Source: Pagrus major
Taxonomy: Eukaryota > Chordata > Actinopteri > Spariformes > Sparidae
Assembly (NCBI RefSeq): GCF_040436345.1
Contig: NC_133238.1
Location: 6,822,150-6,886,149, forward strand
DNA length: 64,000 bases
Direction: 5' to 3'
Shown here: in pieces, positions 1 through 53,044 of the stretch
Numbering within the stretch: position 1 is the stretch's first letter
Layout of the letters: every line of letters starts with the position of its first letter
Notes under the pieces: model-generated
What the model saw: only the letters and a program-made list of their open reading frames with translations
Database searches by the model: none
Told to the model about the DNA's origin: nothing
Translations under genes and position numbers: made by a program

Positions 1-150
1 GCTACAAGGAACTTTGAATGTGTTTGTTGATTCTGGTGGTCCCCGTGGACAAAAGCAGCATGAGCACCACTGCCTGGTGTCTAAAGATCTTGATCTGGCT
101 AGCACGTGCATTTGTTTTGAAAGTGAATGAAAGAAAGGATCAATGCATTT
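1..150 (+). repeat. Dispersed repeat, copy A (partner at 28018-28160)
   Basis: This segment aligns by eye over about 140 bases, in the same orientation, with 28018-28160 inside map4k4 intron 3. Shared blocks include GTGGACAAAAG, AAGATCTT, CTAGCACGT and GTGAA/GTGAAAGAAAG-like stretches. Substitutions and small indels separate the copies, as expected for old transposon copies. The family is not one I can name, and the copy probably continues off the left edge. Confidence 0.7.
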
Positions 151-877
151 GATGCAAATGCAAAACAATTAATCAGTTATTAAAAAATCTAGATTAATCA
201 ACAGTGGAAATAATAGTTAGTTACAGGCAGTATACAATACAACACTGTGGCTACAGAGCAACCTCCACACCAGCGAACAGCCCAGTGTGATCCAGCCCCT
301 AAGTTTGAAAAACCACCGGAGGGCAACATGTCTGCCAAGAGAAATATCCATTCAGAGAGATAAGGCTCAACATCCAGCAGAATGTATCTTGGCAGCCAGA
401 AGTTAGCATGTAATCAAAAGCAACTAAAAGCAGCCCATGGTGTCAGTGTGTCTTTAGTGCGCGCTCTCTGTCGCCTCGCCAAATAAAATAACTATTCCTT
501 CAGCTCGGCGGCTCGACAGGAAAACAACTGCCTGATTAAATAAGAATGTGCCCTGAGTCAGCTTGCAGAGTCAGATAAGGGTGATGAGGGGAGATACAAC
601 AGCTGACCAACTGCACAGTATCCAAACACACAGACAGAGGAGCGCTCTGTAGGCCATCTGTCCGAACAAACAGGTGTGTGTGCTGCTCCCGACAACTGCA
701 GCGGCAACAGGATGATCGTTTTTCTCTGCAGACACAGATAAGGCCGAGCTGCAGGCTGCAATAATGGAGAGATTTGGAGGGGGGGGACAGCAGAGACGTA
801 CAAGATGTGTTTGTTGGGAATTCTTTGCAGCGTTGTTTTGATATCCTCCAGAGCTGCAACTATAAGTCCACTCGAAA

Positions 878-1075
878 ACTTATATTCTGATTTAAGTCAC
901 AAATATCAACATTTGCTGGTACTGGCTTCTTATATATAAGGATGTGCTGCTTTTCTTAGTGATTTATGATTGTAAATGAAGAGTCTTTGGGCTTTTTTTT
1001 TGACATTTTAGAGACTTAAAAATGTATTTGTGAAAATAATTGGCACATTAATCAATAATGAATTATCGACCGATA
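878..1075. repeat. Diverged dispersed repeat fragment
   Basis: Contains the blocks CATTTGCTGG, GGCTTCTTA, TGTGCTGCTTTT and AAATGAAGAGTCTTTGGG in the same order as in the longer copy at 57218-57570 inside rpl31 intron 3. That places it in a dispersed family whose ends read like 'ATTAGTTGCAGC'. The family has several more degraded relatives in this window. Confidence 0.6.
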
Positions 1076-1721
1076 TGGACATATCACAGACAATTCACTA
1101 AAATTGTCACTCATAGCACAATCACAATATATGTCAAAATAAATGATAGATTTTAAAAAAAAAATGTTTGCATATCATTCAGCCACGCGGTTAAATCTAC
1201 TCCGCACAAGTTCCTCAAACTCACGCCGGCCTGTTGAAATTGCTTGCTTTACTTGAACAACAGTCCAAAACCCAAAAATATTCAGTTTACCATCAGTTAA
1301 AACAAACAAAAACAAAAGAATGTACTCAAAATTGAAAGGCAACATTTGGGATATATTTTGCTTTAAAAATTGATATTTATGTGGATTTTATGTTTTTTAG
1401 CATTTAACCCATCTGGCAGGCTAAAACAAATGCTAAAAATGATTTGCATACATTATCCGACCCAGGTCTATGCAACAGAAGGAGACCTGCTGCCCTCATG
1501 ACCTCTCTGACCTGTCCTCTGACCTCTGACCCCTGCGTTTCCACCGAACGCTGAAGAACAAACGAAAAAAAAGCCAGTATAGATTAATGTTGATGAAGGT
1601 GCTGTATCGAAGACTTGTTTCAGTTTGTTGAAGACGTTTCACCTCTCATGAACTCTGTGTGGGAGTGTCCTTACAGAGATGTTAAGGACACGTGCGAGCT
1701 CTGAGTTTCAGAGTCGTTAGG

Positions 1722-2412
1722 GCAAAGGCAACGGTTACAGTAATATATTACTTTTAGCGGTAACAGAATTATATAACTAATAATATTTCAGTAATATATT
1801 ACTACATTTATGTCACGTTACGCGTTACAATCCACATTACTGACCGAAGTGAAGAGTTTATTGTTGTTTTTTTAAGAATCCATCCGCACCAACATGACCA
1901 TATTAATATAGGCTGTGTGTTTAATACAGCCGAGCCTGTAAATTCTTTGTTCAGTCTCTGTGTGACTGAAATGAGCCTAATGATGAAGCCTGATCCTCCG
2001 AGTGAACTTTAATTTACATTCTTGAATCACATATGCCCATGTGTTCCTTGTTCTGTGGACTAAAATAAAAAATAATTTATCTTGTCATGTCATTATAGGC
2101 TACATTTTAGAAGGTATAGGTCTATTGTGTTTCACATGACTGAGCCTACAATTAAAAATATTTATTCCTATCTCATAATATATCAGACTGTGATCTTTTG
2201 TCTGCCTGCTGATCCCTGTGTCCAAGGACATTTGTTTATTTCAAAAGATCTCAGCTATTTAATTGTTCTATAGAGGTTATTTGGGCTTTTTTTTTAAGTA
2301 ACTAAAAGTAGTTTAATAAGTAATTTACTACTCTAGCAGACAGTGATATTGTAACATATTACTTTAAAATAAAGGTAACAAGTAAGCATTTTGAAAGTAA
2401 CTCATCATCTCA
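1722..2412. repeat. AT-rich repeat-like segment (TAACTAAAAGTA / GTAATATATTAC)
   Basis: The two ends share related motifs: GGTTACAGTAATATATTAC near 1732-1752 and GTAACATATTAC with AAAGGTAACAAGTAA near 2350-2390. Similar 'GTAATATATTACT' and 'AAGTAATTTACTACT' motifs occur inside. This looks like a degraded mobile element with internally repeated termini. I cannot define exact ends or a target duplication. Confidence 0.4.
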
Positions 2413-3049
2413 TGGCAACACTCACCAGCTCGGTGTGCCTGCTGCACGTGTCATTCAAATCAATACTTATATATAATAGTGTGGAAAACTGAGCATACAG
2501 TATGTGTGGAGAGCTCAGCCAGATCATTAAAACCACAATAAATCGAAGAGTGACTTCTGATTTGTGCAAGTGAACTTTGCGACTGATAAAACTATGGGAT
2601 GTGAGCCAGATGCAGAGGGGTTGCCTGAATTAGTTCAGCCCTAGGGCCCTTTTTTCAAAGTGATGGCAGCAGCCACATCTTCAGCCCACATTTTTCAAAG
2701 TTGATGGACAGAAGTTAAAGGAGAGGATGGAATAAGAGACAGCTGCTGCTGCTGCTGCTCACTCCTCCTCCCCCCCTGCCCATCATAAAGCCCTGAACCC
2801 CAGCCTGGACTGCTGCTGGTCTGATCCTCCTACACTATATACGCTGTCAGAGAGATGAACAGCAGACAGGTGGAACACACACAGACGGATCATCAGAGAA
2901 CAGACAAACACTGGAAGCGTGTGTTTTTTTCTCTCAGGCCTCCTCCACTCCACAGCACGCAAACTCCATCCCCCCTCCTCTAAACACACCTTCACCTGTA
3001 CTCAGAGTCAAACAGGTGATGAACAACACAGCAGCAGCCTCCGCCTGTT

Positions 3050-3480
3050 GAAGAGGGCTACCATCTACACAAACTATATTATGGATGTCGTGGGAGCGCG
3101 CAGGGGCGTGCACGGTCACTGCAAACCAACACCGTCACGACCTCTCTGCAGCTGTCACCCACACCAACCTGCAGCTCCTCCAGCTAACGGGTCCGCTCGG
3201 CCCGACGCCGCGCGGCGGTACTCACCCGGTCAGGTCCGCCGCTCGAGCCGCACGATTCGCCTTGTGATAAAAAATGAGCGAATGTTCCCCCATCACATAC
3301 TGGCGACGCAAAACATCCGGCTGGATTGCAGCGTGACCCAGCCAAACTGCGTCAAGGCAGAGAGAGGAGCGAGGCGACTTCCGCTCGCAGCGTGTTTCAA
3401 AATAAAAGACAGCGAGTTACGGATAAAGAAATCCAGGTGGAACAGGACGGCGGCCTGCTTATGGGAGCTGCATTAAAAAA
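3050..3480 (-). promoter_or_regulatory. CpG-rich promoter and possible first exon of an off-window gene
   Basis: The segment 3080-3270 is dense in CpG (GCGCGC, GGCCCGACGCCGCGCGGCGG, CGCTCGAGCCGC), unlike the AT-rich surroundings. Read on the minus strand it ends in a good donor, GACCGG|GTGAGTACC, near 3220-3228. An ETS-type core (CGGAAGT on the minus strand) sits upstream near 3378-3384. This pattern fits a non-coding first exon transcribed leftward. No coding exon is visible between here and position 1, so the gene identity is unknown. It could instead be an orphan CpG island or a map4k4-downstream regulatory element. Confidence 0.4.
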
Positions 3481-3544
3481 TGACAGGAGGGTGTCCCTTA
3501 AAATACATTTCCTGTTTGAAAATGCATCATATATGTTTAATTAA

Positions 3545-4790
3545 GTTGAAGTTGATGCTTGTGACCCGTTGTTACACGTTTTACAAGTACGTTTTTGGCG
3601 TTAACCGGAAACTGTGTTGTGACGTATTAAGGCTAGTTTTACTGAACTGCTAATATTTGGGAGCGGGGTGGTAAATTAAGGTGCGCAATGGCGCCATCTT
3701 GTGGTGAAAAATATATGTTTTTGCTGCGTTTAAGTACAGATTTAATGATGTCGGAGGGGCACTGTGTCCACACTTTATTTATTTATTTATTTGTTTTTGT
3801 ATTTATGTATTAACTTACTTCACTACTGAATGTGACTCAAAGTTGAAAAGCTCTATAATCTGAAATTAAGACCATTTATATTCGGTACAATGTTGTTAGA
3901 GGATTATAATTCAAACAAGGCAGTGTACCTAATGTAAAATTAAATAAATAATTAAATGATTATTTTACTGGAAATGTAAAATAATAAAATATGTATTTGT
4001 GCCCAAATAACTTGCCTTACTTATATCACTGAAACAGGTGCTTTGGAAGAAGAGAGTCCAGTTTGTCCAGTGAATGATTTAGTGGAAACTGAAAATTAGT
4101 ATTGTTTTGTTTCATTTTGTCTCCTTTCATTGTAGTATTTAGTTTAATTATATAAAGGACGTGGTTGAGATCATGGATATGAATGTTTTCATTCCATCTG
4201 CTTTCATTCCATTATCATCACCCACTCATTGATCAGTAATGAGTGGAGATAATGATTTATTCATGTATCTATTTTTATATTCTGTCTTTCCCCCCGCCCA
4301 CTGATTATGTGAATTTATGTGACTAGCCTGCTGGAAGTAGCAAGGAAACTGGTGTATCAATGTAAAGTTGACGAGCCACAAATGGATTGACACTTTCTTT
4401 CATTGAATTCAATTCATGCTCAGATACTGTACAATTTTGAGGTACTTGTACTTTACAAGTACTATTTCCATATCATGGCACAAAAAAATAAGTTATTAGC
4501 TTGTTAATAATAGACAGAGTAAAATGCTTCTTACACATACCGTTACAAAGTTCCTTATATTTTGATACTCTAAGTAGATTTAGCCAATAATAAGTAGCAT
4601 TGCAAACACAGGACTTTTACTTGTTTTTCATTTTCCTTTACTTTTCAGTATATTTGCCTTCCAGACTTTTTACTGTCTCATGCAACTCCCAAAGTATTTA
4701 AAAACCTGAAACTTTTATATTCTCTTTATGCATAGTTGATTCAGACACTTGAAGGTATGCAAATGTCTTTAAAAAACTATTGCAAAGAAT
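3545..4790. other. Intergenic AT-rich DNA, nothing recognised
   Basis: No exon, RNA gene or defined repeat could be supported. It contains a TTTA tetranucleotide run near 3775-3795 and otherwise featureless AT-rich sequence between the CpG-rich segment and the map4k4 poly(A) region. Confidence 0.6.
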
Positions 4791-4799
4791 GACACCACA

Positions 4800-7360
4800 C
4801 AGTAAATTACTTCTGATTTTATTCAATGGAAAAAAAGACCTTCAGGAAAATACAGTAATTCCCATAGTACACACAGAGAGGACATAAATTAGAGAGGCAT
4901 GGCAGAGAGACGTTTGAGGGGAAACATGTCACCTGGCACCTGGGTGGTAGAAAACATTTGATCCACGCTGCCACACAGCCAGGGGCACACTGTGCACTAT
5001 GCAGGATGTAGAGGATTCAGTGAAATGCCACACTAGAGACTTTGTGTAATTCGTAATGTGAGCAAAAGTTGATTATTCCTGTACACAAACGTCTAAATGA
5101 TAGTACAAAAAGGGAATAATACAAAATACAAAACAGGGAAAAAACTGCCCTCAAAATAAACCATAAATATTTCATATCGATGCACATTGGTTTAACAAAA
5201 CAATTGCTTCTTGTAAACATTTTCAACAAAAGGTGTGCATTACAATTTAAAAACCACTGCAGTCTCATACTTATCTGAAGGGTTACATAATAAAAATTGC
5301 AGAAACAAGACTAAAAACTAAGTCAGAGTTAAAAAATATGCCGCTTAGTTCATGCCGTCTGAAGTGGTTTTGTAACACTGCTATTAGAACGTGTGACTAG
5401 TTTTTTTTTTCTTTTCTGCCTTCATTGTGTTTCACAGATGATCAGACAGCGAAGGCGTCTCGTTGCCATATTCTGCAGCTCTGAGCGGGTCCCACCTCGG
5501 ACAGTGAAGGTACGAACCTTACAGAGAGCAGAACTGGAGAGACGAATTTCATAGACACACAGGCGCAGGATGGATTCTACATTTTAACAGTGGAATGAGT
5601 CTAACATGAAGTGACAAACTAGTCTTGCCTTGTCAAGGAAGAAAAGTAAAAATGAAGACATAAAGTTCATATCCGGGATGGAATAATGATCCAGTTCGTG
5701 TTGTGTATTTGTCTTTTCAGTGAGTAAAAACTTACTGCCTGTCTGAAGCCCAAAACGGCAAAAAAGAGAGGTCCAATATTGAATCGTGTGGCTGGTTCAG
5801 ATTCTTCCTACGGTATGCAAAATCCAAACTTCTTCACTTTTAACCTTCAGAGGATTTTGAGCAGCTTTAATCAGCTGGAGACCCTTCTAAGCAACCATTT
5901 AGCTAAATATTAAGCCACCGTCTCGTTTGAAATACAGAGTTGGATGATCGTACATGTCAGAGATGAGGCCGATTTCCTCCCCTTCGTGGAGTGTGATGTT
6001 CAAGGCTTCTTCTCAGCCCTCCAGCTCTATGCACACTTCATTCCCTTACCGTCACTTCTGCCCCCTGGCCTCCATGCTACCTTGATGGCCGACTGCTATT
6101 TCTGCATGTCTAATTCACAGTTTATCCTAGCCCTACTTATGACTGATGTTAAAGGAAAAATCCACCTGTATCTCACATTTCTGGGTCCATTTTGTAGTTG
6201 TGTTTTTATATTTCAAGTAGAACGACAGAATATGCAGAATTTGAGCCAGTGACAATGGGAAAAATGAGCATACACAAAGCCAGTTGACCAGAGACATTGC
6301 AACACTACATCACGATATGGAAAGCCCTAAAAAAATGACAGATTGATGGTAATCAGGTGGATTTTTCCTTTAAAACTCATCTATGGGTGTGTCCTGCATT
6401 CTTATGCTTTATTTATGTGCAGCAAATCACATAGAAAATATACAGTGTATGAAAAAACTGGGGCTAATTGTGTCATGCTGTCATAAACAGGGCTACTTCT
6501 GTCCGACATAACCTACATTAAGTGAGGCAATGTGGTAAGAAAGTGTCTGTAAAACCTGGGAGAGTTTGAAGCCCACAAGGTGGATGTAGTTAGTATGTAC
6601 AAGGTGATATCCAGTACCCTGTATTTAATGGATATATTGAGAAGGTCCCTTAAAAAATCTTCACTTCAAGGAGGAGAAGGCAAAAAAGTGAAGACACAGA
6701 GGCAGATTTACAAGTCAAGCTTATGAGAGGGAAACTGTGGCGGTGAACTAGTGTTAAATGACATGCTTGACGTGAAAACCTACTGTGGTGGGAATAGGAG
6801 TTAGTTTTACCTGAACGGGACCCTGGACTAAACACAGCTACGGACAGCTACACTCGAGGTGTGGCACATACAGTATTCTTTGATACAGCAAATGGCCGCG
6901 TTTAAGCCCCCCCCCCCCAACATCCCGTCATTCACATGCTCAGTGTTTCCTCCGTTCACACAAGTACACGATGCAAAGTTTTACTATGACACATAAAGAT
7001 TTAACCATCAACAGGCGACAGATCCCACGTCCTGGAGAGGAAGAGGAGGACGGGATCGGCTCAAAGTTTGGTCAGCGGGGGTGGGGGTGGGGGGTTGGGT
7101 TGAGACAAACTTGGAGGCTGGTGGAGGGTTTATGAATATACCTCCCCTGCCCCCAAAACACACACCGGCCCCTCGCTTCTTTTCGTGATTACAGTCCAAT
7201 CCATTGTTTGTTTGCCTAAGCAGGTGAGAGGAGGCTGTTCTACCGTCGAGACGCTTCTCCAGCTCAGGCTCAAGGCTCGCCTCTTAATCATCGTTGTCAG
7301 TCATAGTCACAATCGTAATCTGTTGGTCTTGTCGCGTTGGCTGGTGCGGTGGGATGTCAA
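4800..7360 (-). other. map4k4: map4k4 3' untranslated region
   Basis: The region runs from the map4k4 stop codon (7361-7363) to a minus-strand AATAAA at 4818-4823, about 2.5 kb. A long 3' UTR of this order is normal for this kinase family. There is no splice or coding signal inside. It holds a C homopolymer on the plus strand at 6907-6919 and a G-run cluster near 7075-7100. The exact cleavage site, inferred at about 4795-4805, would need transcript data; upstream poly(A) sites could also be used. Confidence 0.65.
4818..4823 (-). terminator. map4k4: Poly(A) signal of map4k4 (AATAAA)
   Basis: Plus-strand TTTATT reads AATAAA on the minus strand, in the context ATTGAATAAAATC. It is a canonical hexamer in the sense direction after the stop codon that leaves a plausible 3' UTR length. 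Other hexamers upstream may also be used. Confidence 0.55.
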
Positions 7361-47962
<40,602 letters not shown>

Positions 47963-48240
47963 CTTTCAAATAAAAAGCCGAGCTTTCCTTTGCGTGAACA
48001 AAAAATAGCGGCCGCTGTATCATTGGAGGGGACCTCGGCGTGTGAATGAGACAGAGGCCGTCGCGTATTCCTCTCTGTGGGCTCTGCTTGTTAGCAGCAA
48101 ACGCTGGGATCTCTCTACTCCATGTTGAGGTGGCAGCAGCGGGCTCCCTGTCCGCTCTCTCCCAGCTCGTGCCACTGGCGTCAAGCTCGACCCAAGACGT
48201 CAACTTCCGCCTAGGCGTTTCAACATAAAAGCCTCGTTTT
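47963..48240 (-). promoter_or_regulatory. map4k4: map4k4 5' UTR and CpG-rich promoter
   Basis: The region directly upstream of the ATG at 47962 is GC- and CpG-rich, with GCGGCCGC near 48008, CCGTCGCG near 48058 and further CpGs to about 48215, and no TATA box. It then drops abruptly to AT-rich intergenic sequence at about 48240. This fits a housekeeping-type CpG promoter with a short 5' UTR. The exact start site cannot be read from sequence. Confidence 0.7.
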
Positions 48241-49145
48241 CAAAAACACTGACATGCATAATATCCTTAAACAAATACAGCAATTGTTCTTCTATGCATA
48301 GCCATATAATGTCTCATCAAAGTGTGCCTTCATTAACCAGTAGTGGAAGAAGTACTCAGATCTTTAACTTAAGTTGAGATAAAAGAAGAAGAAAATAGCA
48401 AAATTACACTTATTAATAATTATTCAACAAAATATACTTAAATGACCTAAAGTAAAAGTACTCAGTATGCACAATAGCCAATTGGCTTGGTGGTTTGTAT
48501 GTTATATTACTGAATTACAATTGACGATGTATTTACATGTAAACATTGCTTACTGGTATATCAATTTTTAATTGTATTTAGTGCAACCAACCTGAATCTG
48601 TAAATCAATGAGGAATTAAAGATCTAGGATAAATGTAGTGGAGTATAAAGTAGCTATAATTATATACAAGTGCCTCAAAATTGTATTTAAGTACAATACT
48701 GAAATGTAAGACTACAATTACGTGTAGTTGGCCTTTGACAATTCTCAATTATAGCATATTGTTATGCATAAAAACACAATGAACGCACATGTTTGGGATG
48801 ACTCTCGTGAAATTTGTGTCAGCCACCTTTCCTAATAAAAGGAATTGCAGTTGATGTTAAATGTTTTTTCATATAGTTTGTTGTTTTGAGGGCCTACAGG
48901 TCAAATCTTCCTTCCAAGTATATTTTATGTTGAAAGTACACCAGCTTGATTTCCGCTTTCCTCCTGCCCTCTCCGCTCTGACTTGACGCAGCCTCGATTG
49001 AGAACCGCACAAACACAGGAAGCCGGTCGGCTTCACGCAGAAAGAAAAGGGCTGGGCCTCGAAGCATAAAGCGTGGACACGGAGGTGATCTGTGATGCAC
49101 CCTGCACACAGACTCTCCTCACCACCTGCACACCGCCCTGCGTGT

Positions 49146-49284
49146 TTTTATATATACAGTCACACCAGCAGGAGGGCCGCCGAGACAAATACAGGCAGAC
49201 AGGAGGATAGGACCCCCCCCCTCCTCTCCCCTCCGCACAGCATCCTCATGGACATGCGCATGTTCGACTTCACTGTCAATATTG
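49146..49284 (+). promoter_or_regulatory. Possible plus-strand TATA promoter with short first exon
   Basis: TTTTTATATATACAG at about 49146-49160 resembles a TATA box. About 90 bases further on, after a C-rich stretch, ATG at 49248 opens a short frame (MDMRMFDFTVNI) that ends at a donor-like ATTG|GTAATC (donor at 49285). No downstream plus-strand exon was found before chst10, which lies on the other strand. It may therefore be chance, an orphan exon, or a non-coding transcript start. Confidence 0.2.
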
Positions 49285-49634
49285 GTAATCATGGGTGTGG
49301 CAAGTGAGCAATCTGAGAAGTGATGTTGGGTATGTTAGTGCACTGGTTTCCTAAAGTGGAGTCTAGGGAGCAGCATGGCACAGAAGGAACAAATAAAATC
49401 ACTTCATTATACTGGCTTATGATGTGAGAGGTTTCACTGTGTGCCCTCTTCAAATAGTGTTAAAAAGATCCAAACGTGTTTCTAGTTTCAGTGTTTTGCC
49501 TGGGATGTTTTGCATCACTCTCTGTGAAGATTTTTGATAATTACCTCCTTCATAATATTAAATTGGTTGGAGCTTAGTCCAAGCAGACTAGTCTCCAGCC
49601 TCAGCTTTCCACCAATGTATAGGATGCTGAATTC

Positions 49635-50240
49635 TTAAGGGAACCCAAAAATTTAAATTGAGTCATTATCTATTCACCACCATCCCGATGGAAGTTGTGG
49701 AAGTGTGAAGTTTTCGTGGTCCACAAAACCTTTTTGGAGCCTCACAGCCAGACAGTGTTGTAGCAACAAAAGGAGATGGGGGCTTGTTTTAAAACGTCTC
49801 TGGAAGCCCTGAGATCACAAATGATTTGACTTTTTTAAGCCTAAATCTTATTGTAGCTGCAAAGCTATTAAGTGTCCCCGTCTGAGAGCTTGACCATGAA
49901 TCAAGGGTGTAAATAACGCATTTTCAAATCAATTGGGGATCTCAGGGCTTAGTTTAGCAGCTACGATAAGACATTAGCTTAAAAAGGAGTGTATATGATG
50001 TCTTTTCAATCAATTGCTTCTGGGGACTTGGATTACGCTGGATGAGCTGTATTTCATGTTTTTTTTAAGATTCAAAACGAGTCCCCATCTACTTCAGTTG
50101 TTTAGAAGAATACTGCAACACCGCTACTGTGAAGCTCCAGAAATGTTTTGTGGACTATGAAACTTCACCCAGCTTTCCATCAGCATGGGGATGAGTAGAT
50201 AATGACTGAATTTTAATTTTTTAATGAACTTACCCTTTAA
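49635..50240. repeat. Inverted-repeat element bounded by TTAA, copy 2
   Basis: Starts TTAAGGGAACCCAAAAATTT with GAGTCATTATCTATTCACC, and ends GATGAGTAGATAATGACTGAA then ATGAACTTACCCTTTAA. The two ends are imperfect inverted repeats of each other, and TTAA flanks both. Ends and internal blocks (CTACTTCAGTTGTT, TCCCCATCTACTTCAG) match the element at 12534-12869, so both belong to one family. This copy is longer (606 vs 336 bases). Confidence 0.8.
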
Positions 50241-51804
50241 AGTCAGTAGTGCACCCAATGGTGCCACTTAAATCCACAGTCACCTCATTGATTCTGCACT
50301 TTCTTTTGGTATCGTTGAATACCATGTTTATGAATTAGTATATGGTGGAAATGCACTATATTCTGCAGTGGTCACATAAACAGAGGGCTTTTTGAAACCC
50401 AGTTACTCCCCAGCGTCATACAGCCGTGGAGGATATATGTTCAGCTGCAGTGTTTCTGTTATTTATCACCACTCTCAAACAGAAAGAGCTAATCTTTTGC
50501 TTAAACAAACTTCTACCCAACATTCAAACGACAGGACAGGACGAACCAGTCAGACAGGATGAGAGGTAACCTGGCAGAGGGCAGACAGATGCACACACAC
50601 ACACGAGCATCCAACACAAAGCCTTACTTGGGGCACTAAGTGTAATACTTGAGACACTTAACTAACGCTTAAGCTCTGTTAATCAACTTAAATCCATCCG
50701 CCATAATGTAAGCTTATACAGATGACCCTGATAATGTAATTCCTGGTCCACCCCGCACTGTCTTGAGATGTTTGTTGCCGACACGTGGCTGTGAAGTCAT
50801 TATTTTGCCCTTATTCATATGGTTCAAGTGTCAATTGTGATGACATTTATCAGCTAGTTCCACAGGGAGTGTTGCCTCATCACTAAGCAGGGGTATTTTG
50901 AATGTTTTACTGCCACCTTGTGGATATTTGATATTATTGCAGCATCATACACAGCACATTTAAGCTGATCACAACAGGATGTGACATACAGTAGGTTTGC
51001 TGCACCTTTTCAGCACTCACATCGATTTGTTTGGGCTGCTTTTTTTATTGTCTATTCATCTGTTAACTATTTTCTTAATCTATTAGCTGTTTGGTGTATA
51101 AAATGTCAGGAAATGGTGCAAAATGTATGTTTCCCAAACCCTAAGAAGATGCCCTCAAATGCCTTGTTTTGTCCATAAAGCCAAGATATTCATTTTACTG
51201 TCATAGAGGAGGAAAGAAACCAGATAATGTTCACCTTTAAAAAGCTGGAATCAGAGAATATTGACTTTTTGTCCTTAAAAAATAACTCAAACCGATTATT
51301 GAGTTATATCATTGCTAATAGTTGGGCGATATATCGATATTATATCATTTTCATTATACTGTTCTTATTCTCTTACTTGCCTTTATCCACTTAGTCATTA
51401 TATCCACGTTACTGATTATTTGTCAAAAATCTCATTGCGTTGATATTTTGTTTTAGTATAGTCATCCCTACAAAATTTTTACAACATCGATATTGATATA
51501 TATATATATTATGTATCGTGACATAGTCATAAAATAATAGCCCTATGTTCAGCTTCTCAATTGTGACTCATTTTATATTTCTTTTTTAGCACTGCTCATT
51601 TTTGTTCCATCAAAATAAATATCGTAATAATTAAAAATATAGTATATAAATACCCAGCCCTAATCGACAGCTAATCAAGCAGTTGGTGCAGCTCTAGTGC
51701 AAACTCACACATATACACCAACACTTTTCTACTAGCAAAGATGAAAGATTGAAGCCTTTATGAGTCATGTATTCTCTCTAACAAAAGCAGCAAATTAAGA
51801 GCAC

Positions 51805-53044
51805 TTTTTTTTCACATGAAACTTTATTACTAACTAGCGTTGCTCTTGTATTATGACCACCTGTCCAAAAGGTCACCAGGTGGGTGCATGGAGGCAGTAC
51901 CGTCTTACAATTGAGACACTGTTCGCACCACCAGTCAGCAGGTTAATATTATAAATAGCAACATGTAATACAAATGTTGAGTCGCAAGTCATGTTAAGAA
52001 CATTTACACAGTACGTCTCTGATAGAAAAATGACCCTTCAAAATACAGTGCCAGTTTCCTTCATTGTCCCAGTGCAGTGAACAGCTAAATAAATGCATTC
52101 AAAAGCATTTGATACCTTTTGTCAGTTTAAGTAAAGGCAGAGCAACCGGAACAATGGCTACAATATGGATCGGGGCATGACCAAGGGTGTCGTTTCAGTT
52201 TTCATTTTTGATGCTATTTCATGACATTTGAAGAGTAATTTACTGTCTTACGAGACATTAATATGTCTTGCATAAAGCCAAAATGTTAAAAAATGTAAAA
52301 AGTTACCACTGATGTGTAGCTCGTAAAAACATCAATGAAAACAATCATTTTCCAATCAGTTCCTATTATATTCATCTTCTTTACTCTCCTTGTCCAAAAA
52401 ATTGAGCATCCCTGATACAGATGGTCCTCGCCTACATCTAGTGTGACAGCAAGGAGTACAGAAAAGACACGACATGTCGAAACGTGTAGCATTGTCCACA
52501 GCCTTCCTCGACAGGATGAATCATTAAACTGACGATCCATACAGTGCAGTATAATAGCTACATTACAGGTTAATGGGCCTGTATCCCTGGCGTTATGGAG
52601 TATACCTCGGACATACGAGGATAATTAAGTCATAAACATTAAATATAAAGATGACAAATGTGTCTCAATTTGAAGTGTACCTGTATTCGATCTTTATATT
52701 GACCTTTTTGCCCACACAAAATGGTAAACTGCTGCTTTTATCACCGCTGAATCTCATTATGCGACTGTGTGGCCTGCACTGACGTACCATCTTTTTGCAG
52801 CAACATTTTCAGTCTCCTTTCAGCATATTGTGACACTATAGATTTGCTAACTGCACGCTTACAGCTCCTCTTTTATAAATAGTGTTAATAGGCAGCGCCT
52901 TTCAGTCAAATACATAACAGTGAGCAATCTACTGCATACCAGCCTTTTAGGGCATTTCAGTCAGCTACGATACACCTCTGTGTCAGTCAAAGATGTTGAG
53001 AGGATTTTATATGAAAACAGGTCTTTTAGTCAGTGTTAATCATT
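51805..53044 (-). other. chst10: chst10 3' untranslated region
   Basis: Runs from the stop codon at 53045-53047 to the minus-strand AATAAA at 51823-51828, about 1.2 kb. A 3' UTR of 1-2 kb fits this gene family. No splice signals or other genes are apparent within it. Confidence 0.6.
51823..51828 (-). terminator. chst10: Poly(A) signal of chst10 (AATAAA)
   Basis: TTTATT on the plus strand reads AATAAA in the sense of chst10. Beyond it the sequence becomes repeat-rich, which supports a transcript end close to 51805. Confidence 0.5.

Larger units (their letters stand above)
1..2600. other. Intergenic DNA, repeat-rich, no gene seen
   Basis: I see no exon with family resemblance on either strand. 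The stretch contains a copy of a dispersed repeat at its left edge (1-150), a diverged repeat fragment near 878-1075, and an AT-rich repeat-like segment around 1722-2412. Short open frames here (for example antisense frames at 536-859) have no recognisable domain and no convincing splice context. Confidence 0.6.
48241..51800. other. Intergenic region between map4k4 and chst10
   Basis: Contains AT-rich repeat-like sequence (48340-48720), a small GC-richer patch with a TATA-like box and a short open frame (49140-49290, listed separately), a TTAA-bounded inverted-repeat element (49635-50240), and degraded repeats at 51040-51320 and 51325-51550 (GGGCGATATATCGATAT type). No recognised gene. Confidence 0.6.

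Noticed and set aside
2919-3476. 185-codon plus-strand frame over the CpG-rich segment
   Set aside because: Length follows from GC richness and lack of stops. No family similarity, and the splice and ETS signals point to the opposite strand.
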